Position numbers and translations under genes: made by a program. DNA of 64,000 bases, taken from the NCBI GenBank assembly GCA_016124795.1, contig WGNB01000020.1, positions 1-64,000 on the forward strand. The letters are read 5' to 3'. Source of the DNA: Rhodopseudomonas sp. (GTDB lineage Bacteria > Pseudomonadota > Alphaproteobacteria > Rhizobiales > Xanthobacteraceae). The notes below the pieces were generated by a model. It saw nothing but the letters and a program-made list of their open reading frames with translations, did not search any database and was not told the origin of the DNA. This document shows, one piece after another, positions 49,638-59,563 of the stretch (positions are counted from its first letter, which is position 1; each line of letters opens with the position of its first letter).

Positions 49638-51986
49638 ATGGCGCTGAAAATCAAGAACCGCGGCAAACCGAAACTGGCTGGCGCCGTGGCGTCGCCTTTG
49701 CTCAAGGCCAAGCTTGACGAGGCCGTCGGCCTGCACCAGCAGGGTAAGCTCGAACCGGCCATCGCGCTGTACTCGGATATCCTGCGCGTCGAGCCCCGGC
49801 ATTTTGACGCCATCCACTTGCTTGGCGTGATCGCCGACCAGATGAAGAATCATCAGCTGGCGGTCGACCTGATCAATCAGGCGATTGCCATCAATTCCAG
49901 CAATGCCGACGCCTACTTCAATCGTGGCAACGCGCAAAAGGCGCTCGACCAGTTCGATCAGGCTGTCGCCAGCTACGACAAGGCGATCCGTCTTAACCCG
50001 CGTTATGCCAATGCCCATGGCAATCGCGGCATCGCTTTGCAGCAGCTCGGCCGGCTGCCGGAGGCGGTCGTCAGTTACGACAAGGCGATCGCGATCGCGT
50101 CGGATAATGTGCTGGCGTATTACAATCGCGGCGTCGCGCTGTATGAACTGGGCCGGTTCGGCGAGGCTGTGGCCAGTTACGACAAGGCCATCGCGCTGAA
50201 TCCAAACGATGCCGGCATCCATAACAATCGCGGCAACGCGCTGATGCGGCTGCGGCGGTTCGACGATGCGGTGGCGAGCTACGAGCGGGCCATCGCGCTC
50301 AACCCGAACGATGCCGCACAATATTTCAATCTCGGCAATGCGTTGGAGGATCTGCGGCGGCTCGAGTCTTCGGTGGTCAATTATGACAAGGCCATCGCGC
50401 TCAAGCCGGATTTCGCCGAGGCCTTCAGCAATCGTGGCGTTGCCCTGCGGGACAATAAGCAATTCGAGTTGGCGATTGCCAGTTACGATCAGGCCATTGC
50501 GCTCAAGCCCGAGATCGCCGAGTCCTACAGCGGCCGCGCCACCGTCTACAAACATCTCGGCAGGCAGGATAAGTCGTTTGCCGATTTCGACCGCGCCTAT
50601 GCGTTGGCGCCGGATTTCGTCGGCGCCGAGGGCTCCCGCCTGCATGCCAAGATGTTTCTCGCCGACTGGACTGATTTCGACGCGGAAAGCAGCCATCTGG
50701 CGGCGTCGATTGCCAGCGGCAAAGCCAATTCGACACCCTTCGCCTTCCTGAGCATCAATCCGTCGGCGGCGTCGCAATATACCTGCGCGACCGGCTGGAT
50801 CGCCGCCAATTATCCGGCCGCCGCCGAGCCGGTTTGGCGCGGCGAGATCTATGCGCACGACAAAATCCGTCTCGGCTTTGTCTCGGCCGATTATCGCGAG
50901 CATCCGGTCGCCGATCTCGTTGCCGGCGTGCTCGATCTGCATGACCGGTCGCGGTTCGAGATCGTCGGCATTTCGATCGGGCCGAACGACGGTTCGCCCG
51001 TGCGCAAGCGCCTTGAGAATGCCTGCGATACCTTCATCGACGCCCAGATGCTCAGCGATGGTGAGATCGCCCAGGCGGTCCGCGAGCAGGAGATCGATAT
51101 TCTCAACGACCTGACCGGCTTTACCGAACATGGCCGCACCGGCGTCTTCGCGATGCGACCGGCGCCGGTGCAGGTCAATAATTTCGGCTATCCCGGCACC
51201 ATGGGCGCGGCATATTACGATTACATGATCGGCGATCCGATCGTGATTCCGGAATCGCAGCGTGCCTGTTACCGCGAGAAGATCGTTTATCTGCCGGACA
51301 CTTATCTGCCGAACGATTACCGCAGTCGCGATCTGAGCGGGCGGGCTTTCAGTCGCGCCGACTTTGGGTTGCCCGACAACGGTTTCGTGTTTTGCGCCTT
51401 CAATAACGGCTACAAGATCAACCCCTATGGCTTCCGCAAATGGATGGAAATCCTCAAGGCGGTTGATGGCAGCGTCTTGTGGCTCACCTATATCGGCGAG
51501 GCGACCTCGGACAATCTGCGGCAACAGGCCGTCGCGGCCGGTGTCAGCCCGGACCGTCTGATCTTTGCCAAGCGCATGCCATCGTCGCTCGACCATCTGG
51601 CGCGTCATCGCCTGGCCGATCTGTTCCTCGACGCCATGCCCTATAATGCCCACACCACCGCCTGCGATGCGCTCTGGGCCGGTTTGCCGGTGCTGACCCA
51701 GATCGGCGAATCCTTCGCTGGCCGTGTGGCGGCAAGTCTCCTGAATGCGGTCGGTCTGCTCGAACTGGTGACCCCGTCGCGTGAAACCTATGAAAAGCTG
51801 GCGATCGACCTGGCGAAGGACCCGGCGCGGCTGGCCGCGATCAAGGCGCGTCTGGCGGCCAATTTGCTGACCACGCCGCTGTTCGATACGGCCGCCTATA
51901 CCCGTCATGTCGAGACGGCTTATCAAGCCATGGCCGAGCGGTATCGCGCCGGCTCGGCCGCCGATCATATTTTCGTGCGCGCCTGA
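49638..51986 (+). CDS. TPR-repeat / O-GlcNAc transferase-like (SPINDLY, GT41) protein
   Basis: About 8 TPRs (AVASYDKAIALNPN) and C-terminal GT41 motifs (NNFGYPGTMGAAYYDYMIGDPIVIPE, FCAFNNGYKINPYGFRKWMEILK, DLFLDAMPYNAHTTACDALWAGLPVLT). Confidence 0.92.
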   Translation: MALKIKNRGKPKLAGAVASPLLKAKLDEAVGLHQQGKLEPAIALYSDILRVEPRHFDAIHLLGVIADQMKNHQLAVDLINQAIAINSSNADAYFNRGNAQKALDQFDQAVASYDKAIRLNPRYANAHGNRGIALQQLGRLPEAVVSYDKAIAIASDNVLAYYNRGVALYELGRFGEAVASYDKAIALNPNDAGIHNNRGNALMRLRRFDDAVASYERAIALNPNDAAQYFNLGNALEDLRRLESSVVNYDKAIALKPDFAEAFSNRGVALRDNKQFELAIASYDQAIALKPEIAESYSGRATVYKHLGRQDKSFADFDRAYALAPDFVGAEGSRLHAKMFLADWTDFDAESSHLAASIASGKANSTPFAFLSINPSAASQYTCATGWIAANYPAAAEPVWRGEIYAHDKIRLGFVSADYREHPVADLVAGVLDLHDRSRFEIVGISIGPNDGSPVRKRLENACDTFIDAQMLSDGEIAQAVREQEIDILNDLTGFTEHGRTGVFAMRPAPVQVNNFGYPGTMGAAYYDYMIGDPIVIPESQRACYREKIVYLPDTYLPNDYRSRDLSGRAFSRADFGLPDNGFVFCAFNNGYKINPYGFRKWMEILKAVDGSVLWLTYIGEATSDNLRQQAVAAGVSPDRLIFAKRMPSSLDHLARHRLADLFLDAMPYNAHTTACDALWAGLPVLTQIGESFAGRVAASLLNAVGLLELVTPSRETYEKLAIDLAKDPARLAAIKARLAANLLTTPLFDTAAYTRHVETAYQAMAERYRAGSAADHIFVRA

Positions 51987-52123
51987 GTTTTCGCCAATGC
52001 GCCGGCATCGGTTGGCTTATGAAGGCGGGCGCGGCGGCCGGCGGCGTGCGCCATGAATTTGACAACAGCGCTGTCGAGAGATGGCCTGCCGGCCATGGGC
52101 GCGCTCGGTATGTGGAGTATTGC

Positions 52124-52657
52124 ATGACTTATATTTTGAATCTGGTTCGCAAGGATCCCGTGTCGGTCGCGGCCGCGATCGTGGTGCTGGGCGGTGGACT
52201 GACCATCGGCGGCTTTTTCTTTTTTCAATACGTGCTGGGCTATCCGCCCTGTCCGCTCTGCCTCGACCAGCGCATGGCGTTTTATGCGGGCGTGCCGCTG
52301 GCCGCCTTGTTGTGGCTGGGCGCCAATTTCGGCGCGGCCCGCAAGGTGCTGATTCTCGGTTTCCTGGCGATTGCCGCCGTCATGCTTTGGAATACCGGCC
52401 TGTCGGCCTTTCACGCCGGGGTCGAATGGAAATTCTGGCCGGGGCCGACTGACTGTTCGGGGCCGATCAATGGTTTCGGCTCGGCTGGTAGTCTGCTGAG
52501 CCAGTTGAAGAGCATTCACATCGTGCGCTGCGATCAGGCGGCGTGGCGTTTGTTCGGTATTTCGCTGGCCGGCTACGACGTTCTGGTCTCGCTCGGCCTT
52601 TGCCTGGTCGCCGGTTGGGGGGCCAAGGTTGCGATGGCGCGTCAGGAGCCGGCCTAG
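52124..52657 (+). CDS. dsbB: Disulfide bond formation protein B
   Basis: YPPCPLCLDQRMAFY motif and four TM segments. Confidence 0.9.
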   Translation: MTYILNLVRKDPVSVAAAIVVLGGGLTIGGFFFFQYVLGYPPCPLCLDQRMAFYAGVPLAALLWLGANFGAARKVLILGFLAIAAVMLWNTGLSAFHAGVEWKFWPGPTDCSGPINGFGSAGSLLSQLKSIHIVRCDQAAWRLFGISLAGYDVLVSLGLCLVAGWGAKVAMARQEPA

Positions 52658-53096
52658 ACGGCGACGCGGAATACGAAGGACGAAAGCCGGGCGGCCTCGT
52701 GTCGACGATGAGGTTGACGGGCAGAATCCGCCTTTCGGGACCGTCTGGCCGCCAGCATTGACCCACCGCAAAGCGGGCTTTTCAGATTATAATTATTCTA
52801 ATAAAAGACACGGTGACCGGGTTTGGGGTGAGCAAAAGCCCGGAAAACGATAACGGCCACGAATGAGAGGCGCGCGTACATCCGGCGTCGCCCGTTTTTC
52901 GTGGCCGTCCACTGCGATCCGGGTCCTGACGACCCGTTCGCGGTGCGGTGACGGAGCCTGAGCCGGCCAATCCTGCCGCGCGCCCAGTCTCGACATCGTC
53001 GCTGACCCCCATATGGGGTCGCCCAGGCCCTGCCGCAAGTCGTGGCAGGGCATTGAACCAGACGCTGCACTAGACACAGAAAGAGACGAAACCATC

Positions 53097-53645
53097 ATGG
53101 CACCGACAACGACCGCTTCACATTACTCGGGCACGGCGAAAACCCTGCATTGGCTGGTCGTCGCGTTGCTGATCGCGCAATTCATTTTCGCATGGACGAT
53201 GCCGCATATCGGTCGCAATACGCCGGTTTCGACCCTGATCGGTCTGCATTTCAGTTTCGGCGTCGTCATTCTGGCCGTTGTGGTGGTGCGGCTGGTCTGG
53301 CGTCTGCTCAACGGCGTGCCGCCGCAGGAGCCCGGCGTGCCGGCCTGGCAGGAGACCTTGTCGAGCATCGTCCACTGGCTGCTTTATGTGCTGCTGTTGG
53401 TCATTCCGGTGCTCGGCTGGATTAACGCCGACTGGCGCGGCATGCCGGTTTCGCTGTTCGGCCTGTTCGAAATGCCCAAGCTGATCGCGCCTCGTGCCGC
53501 CGGTTGGCAGTTCACCGGCGACCTGCACGGTTTGCTGTCGAACTATCTGCTGCTGGCGCTGGTCGGGCTGCATGTCGTCGCGGCGCTTTATCACCACTTC
53601 GTCCGCCACGACGGTGTGCTCAAGCGGATGCTGCCGGGCCACTGA
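53097..53645 (+). CDS. Cytochrome b561
   Basis: YSGTAKTLHWLVVALLIAQFIFAW, GLHFSFGVVILAVVVVRLVWRL, GLHVVAALYHHFVRHDGVLKRM. Confidence 0.9.
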   Translation: MAPTTTASHYSGTAKTLHWLVVALLIAQFIFAWTMPHIGRNTPVSTLIGLHFSFGVVILAVVVVRLVWRLLNGVPPQEPGVPAWQETLSSIVHWLLYVLLLVIPVLGWINADWRGMPVSLFGLFEMPKLIAPRAAGWQFTGDLHGLLSNYLLLALVGLHVVAALYHHFVRHDGVLKRMLPGH

Positions 53646-53701
53646 GCCGGCGGTCATCGCGGGGCGCCGCCACGGCGGCGTCCCGTCTCCGGCATTGACG
53701 A

Positions 53702-54844
53702 TCAATCCCAGGCCAGCGCGCCGCCGTTTTGATATTCGATGACGCGGGTCTCGAAGAAGTTCTTTTCCTTCTTCAGGTCCATCGCTTCCGACATCCAGGG
53801 AAACGGATTTTCGGCGTCGGCAAAGACCGGTGCCAGACCCAGCTGCGCGCAGCGCCGGTTGGCGATGACGTGCATGTATTGCTCGCATAGGCCGGCGTTG
53901 AGGCCGAGCAGCCCGCGCGGCATGGTGTCGCGGCCGTAGGCGGTTTCCAGTTCGGCGGCTTCGACCAGCATGGCGCGGACTTCCGCCTGGAAGGCGTCGG
54001 TCCAGAGCCGTGGGTTCTCGATCTTGATCTGATTGATAACGTCGATGCCGAAATTCAGGTGAATCGATTCATCGCGCAAGATGTATTGATACTGCTCGGC
54101 GATACCGACCATCTTGTTGCGCCGGCCAAGCGACAGAATCTGCGCGAAGCCGGTGTAAAACCACATTCCCTCGAATACGACATAAAATGCGATCAGGTCG
54201 CGCAGGAATGCCTGATCGGTTTCCAACGTGCCGGTCTTGAAGCTCGGATCGTCAAGATGCTGCGTGTGCTTGAGCGCCCAGGCCGCCTTGTCGGTGATCG
54301 AGGGGACTTCCCGATACATGTTGAACAGCTCGCCCTCGTCGAGGCCGAGGCTTTCGACGATGTACTGGAAAGTGTGGGTATGCACCGCTTCCTCGAAAGC
54401 CTGTCGCAACAGATATTGCCGGCACTCCGGATTGGTCAGGTGGCGGTAGATCGCCAGTACGATGTTGTTGGCGACCAGCGATTCCGACGCGGCGAAGAAA
54501 CCGAGATTGCGTTTGACGGTGCGGCGCTCGTCCTCGGTCAGGCCGTCGCGCGATTTCCAGAGCGCGATGTCGGCCTGCATTGAGACTTCGGTCGGCATCC
54601 AATGATTGTTGCAGCCGGCGAGATATTTCTCCCAGGCCCAGCGGTATTTCAACGGCAGCAGTTGATTGACGTCGGCGCGACAATTGATCATCGCCTTTTC
54701 ATCGACGCTGACGCGGCCGCCTGAGCGTTCGATGACGCCGAGGCCGGCGGCATGGTCGTCGTCAGTTGTCACGATAGACGTTGCGACAGACAATTGTTCG
54801 GCGGTGGTCCTTCGGGCAGCCGGTTCTGACCAATCGAGCATCAT
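53702..54844 (-). CDS. nrdB: Class I ribonucleoside-diphosphate reductase, beta subunit
   Basis: [63 protein letters not shown]. Confidence 0.93.
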   Translation of the reverse strand: MMLDWSEPAARRTTAEQLSVATSIVTTDDDHAAGLGVIERSGGRVSVDEKAMINCRADVNQLLPLKYRWAWEKYLAGCNNHWMPTEVSMQADIALWKSRDGLTEDERRTVKRNLGFFAASESLVANNIVLAIYRHLTNPECRQYLLRQAFEEAVHTHTFQYIVESLGLDEGELFNMYREVPSITDKAAWALKHTQHLDDPSFKTGTLETDQAFLRDLIAFYVVFEGMWFYTGFAQILSLGRRNKMVGIAEQYQYILRDESIHLNFGIDVINQIKIENPRLWTDAFQAEVRAMLVEAAELETAYGRDTMPRGLLGLNAGLCEQYMHVIANRRCAQLGLAPVFADAENPFPWMSEAMDLKKEKNFFETRVIEYQNGGALAWD

Positions 54845-54869
54845 TCGTATTCCTGTTTTCGCATTTCGT

Positions 54870-54951
54870 CATGGCCGGGCTTGTCCGGCCATCCACGCAT
54901 TGAAGCGGCAAGAAGGTCGTACATGCCCGGCTTGAAGCCGGGCATGACGGA
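54870..54951. repeat. Palindromic intergenic repeat, family C copy 3 (nrdA-nrdB gap)
   Basis: gtcatggccgggcttgtccggcc...gcccggcttgaagccgggcatgacgg. Confidence 0.85.
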
Positions 54952-54962
54952 GAGAGGGAAGG

Positions 54963-57833
54963 TTACTGGCAGGCTTCGCAGGTCGGATCGTCGAGCCGGC
55001 AAGCCTGACCTTCGATCAGGATCGGTGCCGACGACATGGACGTCGATGCGACTGGGGCGGTCGACACCGCGTTAAGCTTGCCGTCGGTGCCTTTGAGCGT
55101 CGATTTCTCGACATGGGTCGCGCTGCGTGAGCGCAGGTAATAAGTCGTCTTCAGGCCGCGATCCCAGGCCAGTTGGTAAAGCTGGTCGAGTTTTCGGCCG
55201 TTCGGCGCGGCGATATAAAGATTGAGCGACTGCGCCTGATCGATCCACTTCTGCCGGCGCGCGGCGGCTTCGATCAGCCAGGCCGAATCGATTTCGAAGG
55301 CGGTGGCATAAAGTGCCTTGAGATCGTCAGGGATGCGGTCGATTGGGCCGACGCTGCCGTCGAAATATTTCAGGTCGCTGATCGTCACTTCGTCCCATAG
55401 TCCGCGCGCCTTGAGATCGCGCACCAGGTAAGGGTTCACTACCGTGAAATCGCCCGACATGTTCGATTTGACGTAGAGGTTTTGATAGGCCGGTTCGATC
55501 GACTGCGACACGCCGCAGATGTTGGAGATAGTCGCGGTCGGCGCGATTGCCATGGTGTTGGAATTTCGCATGCCCTGGCTTGCGACGCGTTTGCGCAAGG
55601 TCGCCCAGTCCAGCGTCGAGGTGTTGTTGAGGTCGAGCGTGCCGCGCGCTGCGCCGACCATGTCGACCGAGTCGATCGGCAGGATGCCGCGGCTCCATAA
55701 CGAGCCTTCGAATGACGGATAGCGCCCGCGTTCGGTGGCAAGATCGGAGGAGGCGGCGATGGCGTGATAGCTGATCGCCTCCATGCTCTCGTCGGCGAAA
55801 CGCACCGCCGCGTCCGACGCCATCGGCACCCGCAGAATTTGCAGCGCGTCCTGGAAGCCCATCAGGCCGAGTCCGATCGGGCGATGCCGCAGATTGGAGC
55901 GGCGTGCTTCCGGTATGGTGTAGAAGTTCACGTCGATGACATTGTCGAGGATCCGGATCGCGGTCTTCACCGCGGCGGCCAGCTTGTCGCGGTCAAGCCC
56001 TTGCGGCGTGACGTGGTTGACCAGATTGACCGAACCGAGATTGCAGACCGCGACCTCGTCATCCGAGGTATTGAGCGTGATCTCGGTGCACAGGTTCGAT
56101 GAGTGCACCACGCCGCAATGCTGTTGCGGCGATCGGATGTTGCAGGGGTCCTTGAACGTGATCCAGGGATGGCCGGTTTCGAACAGCATGGTCAGCATCC
56201 GCCGCCACAGGTCGACCGCGCGTAACTGCTTGGATACTGCAATCTCGCCGCGCGCGGCCTTGGCTTCATAGTTTTCGTAAGCCGCCTTGAAATCAGGCCC
56301 GTAGAGGCCGTGCAGATCGGACGTTTCGTCGGGCGAGAACAGGGTCCAGACGCCGTCCTGCTTGACGCGCTGCATGAACAGGTCGGGCACCCAGTTGGCG
56401 GTGTTCATGTCGTGGGTACGGCGGCGGTCGTCTCCGGTGTTCTTGCGCAGGTCGAGGAATTCCTCGATGTCGACGTGCCAGGTTTCGAGATAGGCGCAGA
56501 CCGCGCCCTTGCGCTTGCCGCCCTGGTTGACGGCGATGGCGGTGTCGTTGGCGACTTTCAGGAACGGCACGACGCCTTGCGATGCGCCATTGGTTCCATT
56601 GATGTGGGCGCCGAGCCCGCGCACGCGGGTCCAGTCATTGCCGAGGCCGCCGGCGTATTTCGACAGCAGCGCGTTGTCCTTGACCGACTTGAAAATGCCA
56701 TCGAGATCGTCCGGCACGCTGGTCAGGAAGCACGACGAAAGCTGCGGCCGCAACGTGCCGGCGTTGAACAAGGTCGGTGTCGAGCACATGAAATCGAACG
56801 ACGACAGCAGGCGATAGAACTCGATGGCACGTGCCTCACGGTCGATCTCGCGCACAGCGAGCCCCATCGCGACCCGCATGAAGAAGGCTTGCGGCATCTC
56901 GAAGCGGGTTTCGCCGCTATGGATCAGATAACGGTCGTACAGCGTTTGCAGGCCGAGGAACTGGAAAGCGCGGTCGCGCGCCGGTTCGATGGCGGCGGCA
57001 AGACGCGCCAGATCGAAGCGCGCCAGTTCCGGGTCGAGCAGTTGCAGGTCGATGGCGCGTTTGACGTAAGCCGGAAAATAGCCGGCATAATCGAAGCGCC
57101 CTGACAGTGCGGTCCGGTGGACGAAAGCGTGGGCCTCGTCCGACAGCTTGTCGAGTAGCAGATTGGCGCTGACATAAGCGTAATTCGGTTCGGCTTCGAT
57201 CAGCACGCGCGCGGCCATGATCTTGGCCAGCGTCAGTTCGTCTTGCGACATGCCGTCATAGATGTTGCGTTTGATCTCGATCATGACGGCGCCGGCGTCG
57301 GTGCCGTCATAGCCAGCGCAGGCGGTCTCGATCGAAGACGCGACAGCGGCCATGTCGAGTGGCCGCAACTGGCCGTCGGCAAGCTTGATGCGCATGGCGG
57401 GTGCGGCATCGGCTGCAGCGATGGCGCGTTCGGCTTCGCGGGCCTGAGCGCGTTCCTCGCGATAGAGCACATAGGCGCGTGCCACCTTGTGGTGCTCGCT
57501 GCGCATCAGCGCCAGTTCGGCCTGATCCTGGATATCCTCGATGTGGAAGGTGCGGCCGTCGCCAGCGCGGCGCATCAAGGCGGCGACCACCTGATCGGTC
57601 AGTTGAGCGACCGCCTCGTGAATGCGGCGCGACGCCGCGGCGCTCTGGCCTTCGACGGCGAGGAAAGCCTTGGTCAAGGCGACCGTGATCTTGGCGGCAT
57701 CGAACGGCGTCACCGCGCCGTTGCGGCGGATAACCTGATAGGCCGGTTCGGGATTGTGCCGCGGCTGCGGCAATGTGCCGAGCGGGATGATTGGCGAAAC
57801 GGAAGACTGAATGACGATGGACATCGGCGGCAC
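54963..57833 (-). CDS. nrdA: Class I ribonucleoside-diphosphate reductase, alpha subunit
   Basis: ATP-cone (VIRRNGAVTPFDAAKITVALTKAFLA), TPTLFNAGTLRPQLSSCFL, SNLCTEITLNTSDDEVAVCNLGSVNL, C-terminal CRLDDPTCEACQ. Confidence 0.94.
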   Translation of the reverse strand: MPPMSIVIQSSVSPIIPLGTLPQPRHNPEPAYQVIRRNGAVTPFDAAKITVALTKAFLAVEGQSAAASRRIHEAVAQLTDQVVAALMRRAGDGRTFHIEDIQDQAELALMRSEHHKVARAYVLYREERAQAREAERAIAAADAAPAMRIKLADGQLRPLDMAAVASSIETACAGYDGTDAGAVMIEIKRNIYDGMSQDELTLAKIMAARVLIEAEPNYAYVSANLLLDKLSDEAHAFVHRTALSGRFDYAGYFPAYVKRAIDLQLLDPELARFDLARLAAAIEPARDRAFQFLGLQTLYDRYLIHSGETRFEMPQAFFMRVAMGLAVREIDREARAIEFYRLLSSFDFMCSTPTLFNAGTLRPQLSSCFLTSVPDDLDGIFKSVKDNALLSKYAGGLGNDWTRVRGLGAHINGTNGASQGVVPFLKVANDTAIAVNQGGKRKGAVCAYLETWHVDIEEFLDLRKNTGDDRRRTHDMNTANWVPDLFMQRVKQDGVWTLFSPDETSDLHGLYGPDFKAAYENYEAKAARGEIAVSKQLRAVDLWRRMLTMLFETGHPWITFKDPCNIRSPQQHCGVVHSSNLCTEITLNTSDDEVAVCNLGSVNLVNHVTPQGLDRDKLAAAVKTAIRILDNVIDVNFYTIPEARRSNLRHRPIGLGLMGFQDALQILRVPMASDAAVRFADESMEAISYHAIAASSDLATERGRYPSFEGSLWSRGILPIDSVDMVGAARGTLDLNNTSTLDWATLRKRVASQGMRNSNTMAIAPTATISNICGVSQSIEPAYQNLYVKSNMSGDFTVVNPYLVRDLKARGLWDEVTISDLKYFDGSVGPIDRIPDDLKALYATAFEIDSAWLIEAAARRQKWIDQAQSLNLYIAAPNGRKLDQLYQLAWDRGLKTTYYLRSRSATHVEKSTLKGTDGKLNAVSTAPVASTSMSSAPILIEGQACRLDDPTCEACQ

Positions 57834-57944
57834 CCCAGGTTTTGGGAGCGGGGCCGATCATGGACGCGCGTGACGACGTGCGTTGAGCGCGCACGCGCTT
57901 CGGCAACGACCTTCCGGGACACCCCGCCCGTGGACGAATCTTCT

Positions 57945-58102
57945 GTCAGGGCAGGTCTCCTGGCTTGCGGGTCGTTGCCTTCGTCCGGTCTTCCCGGAAT
58001 CTCGCGATTCCAGTGACGCTACATGGACATCGGCTCGCCGCTTACAGTTGCGGGGGCAGCTTCGGATTAAGCCCGGATAGGCCGTGACCGAATTCCCTCT
58101 TA
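57945..58102 (-). promoter_or_regulatory. Cobalamin (B12/AdoCbl) riboswitch in the nrdA leader
   Basis: Minus strand GGTCACGGCC...GAAGCTGCCCCCGCAACTGTAAGCGGCGAGCC...CACTGG...AAGCCAGGAGACCTGCC, which matches the B12-box aptamer layout. Confidence 0.9.
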
Positions 58103-58132
58103 GCTCCAGACCTTGCGATCTGGAGAACCATG

Positions 58133-58148
58133 ACAACTATATATGGGG
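58133..58148 (-). promoter_or_regulatory. Candidate NrdR box
   Basis: Minus strand CCCCATATATAGTTGT resembles the NrdR consensus acaCtATATATaGtgt. Confidence 0.55.
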
Positions 58149-58222
58149 CGATTGGGGTGGGTCGTGTCAAGCGGTTGGGGATGTTGTGCCCGCTATGCAC
58201 CGCCCGAGGGGCAACGTCGCGC

Positions 58223-58780
58223 TTACGGTTCCAGCTCGGTGTCCCAATAGAGATAGTCGAGCCAGCTTTCGTGCAGATAGTTCGGCGGAAACAGCCGGCC
58301 GTTGCGGTGCAGGTGATGCACTGTCGGCTGGAACGGCATCTGCGACGGATACATCCGTGCTTCCGCCATGGTCATGCTGCCCTTGCGCAGATTGCAGGGC
58401 GAGCAGGCGGCGACGACGTTTTCCCATGAGGTGATGCCGCCACGGGCGCGCGGAATGATGTGATCGAAGGTGAGGTCTTCGCGGTCGCCGCAATACTGGC
58501 AGGCGAAGCGGTCGCGCAGGAAGACGTTGAAGCGGGTGAAGGCCGGATGAGTCGACGGCTTGACGTAGGTCTTGAGCGAAACAACGCTCGGCAGCTTCAT
58601 TTCAAAGCTGGGACTGTGAACCGCGTGGTCGTAATTGGCGACGATGTTAACGCGATCGAGAAACACCGCCTTGATCGCGTCCTGCCAGGACCACAAGGAC
58701 AACGGGTAGTAACTCAACGGCCTGAAGTCGGCGTTGAGGACGAGGGCCGGATACCCGGCAGGCGAAACGTGCACGTTCAA
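58223..58780 (-). CDS. HNH endonuclease family protein
   Basis: FACQYCGDREDLTFDHIIPRARGGITSWENVVAACSPCNLRKG. Confidence 0.92.
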   Translation of the reverse strand: MNVHVSPAGYPALVLNADFRPLSYYPLSLWSWQDAIKAVFLDRVNIVANYDHAVHSPSFEMKLPSVVSLKTYVKPSTHPAFTRFNVFLRDRFACQYCGDREDLTFDHIIPRARGGITSWENVVAACSPCNLRKGSMTMAEARMYPSQMPFQPTVHHLHRNGRLFPPNYLHESWLDYLYWDTELEP

Positions 58781-58891
58781 GCGCCGCTCCTTAAACCTCC
58801 TAGGACAGCCGCCGCCACGCGGCCTATTAACTACTAATAGTGCAGCGTGACGGGATTGTGAAGCGGAGGGCGGGCTCGTCCAACGGCGGTT

Positions 58892-59563
58892 TCAGGTCCG
58901 GGCGGCGAATTGCTGCGCCAGAAATTGTCCGCCGAGTCGCAGGCCATCCTGGTCGATACCGTGGCCGATGCCCTGCGAGATATGCCATTGCACCGGCACT
59001 TCCAGCGCGCCAAGGCCCTGACCGGCGTGCATCAGCGCCTGGATCGGGACCACTTGATCCTGGTCGCCATGCACCAGCAGCACGGGAGGTTTGCTGGTCA
59101 CCTCGGCGGCAAAGGCTTCGAAGCTGGCATTTTCCGGCATGACCAGCATGCCGGAATAACCGACGATCGCCGCCGGCGCGACGGCGCGGCGCAAGCCGAC
59201 ATGCAGCGACATCATGGTGCCCTGACTGAAGCCGACCAGCGCCAGCGCCGAGGCCGGCAGATTGCGGCGGCTAAGTTCGGCGTCGAGAAAGGCATTGAGC
59301 GACGGAGCCGCGGCGTTGACGCCAAGCCAGCGTTCGTTCGGATTACGGAAGGTCAGCGGAAACCATTCGCGCCCCATTGGCGATTGGCCGCAGGGGTTCG
59401 GCGCATGCGGGGACACGAAAGCGGCGTCCGGCAGAAGCCCCTGCCAAGCCTTGCCGATATCGATCAGGTCGTTGCCGTCGGCGCCATAGCCATGCAGGAA
59501 CACCACCAATTGCCGGGCATGACCGGAGATGGGTTCCAGACGCGGACCGTCGAGATCAGCCAT
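58892..59563 (-). CDS. Alpha/beta hydrolase, phospholipase/carboxylesterase type
   Basis: VVFLHGYGADGNDLIDIG, LVGFSQGTMMSLHVGL, VHGDQDQVVPIQALM. Confidence 0.9.
   Translation of the reverse strand: MADLDGPRLEPISGHARQLVVFLHGYGADGNDLIDIGKAWQGLLPDAAFVSPHAPNPCGQSPMGREWFPLTFRNPNERWLGVNAAAPSLNAFLDAELSRRNLPASALALVGFSQGTMMSLHVGLRRAVAPAAIVGYSGMLVMPENASFEAFAAEVTSKPPVLLVHGDQDQVVPIQALMHAGQGLGALEVPVQWHISQGIGHGIDQDGLRLGGQFLAQQFAART

Noticed and set aside
49491-51968. 825-aa ORF on the minus strand
   Set aside because: Exactly antisense to the GT41/TPR gene; low-complexity translation (RQ/AD/GR-rich) typical of shadow ORFs in high-GC DNA.
58223-58780. HNH nuclease as part of a defence or mobile system
   Set aside because: Isolated HNH gene with no methyltransferase, helicase, toxin or intron/phage context; resembles a widespread stand-alone chromosomal family.
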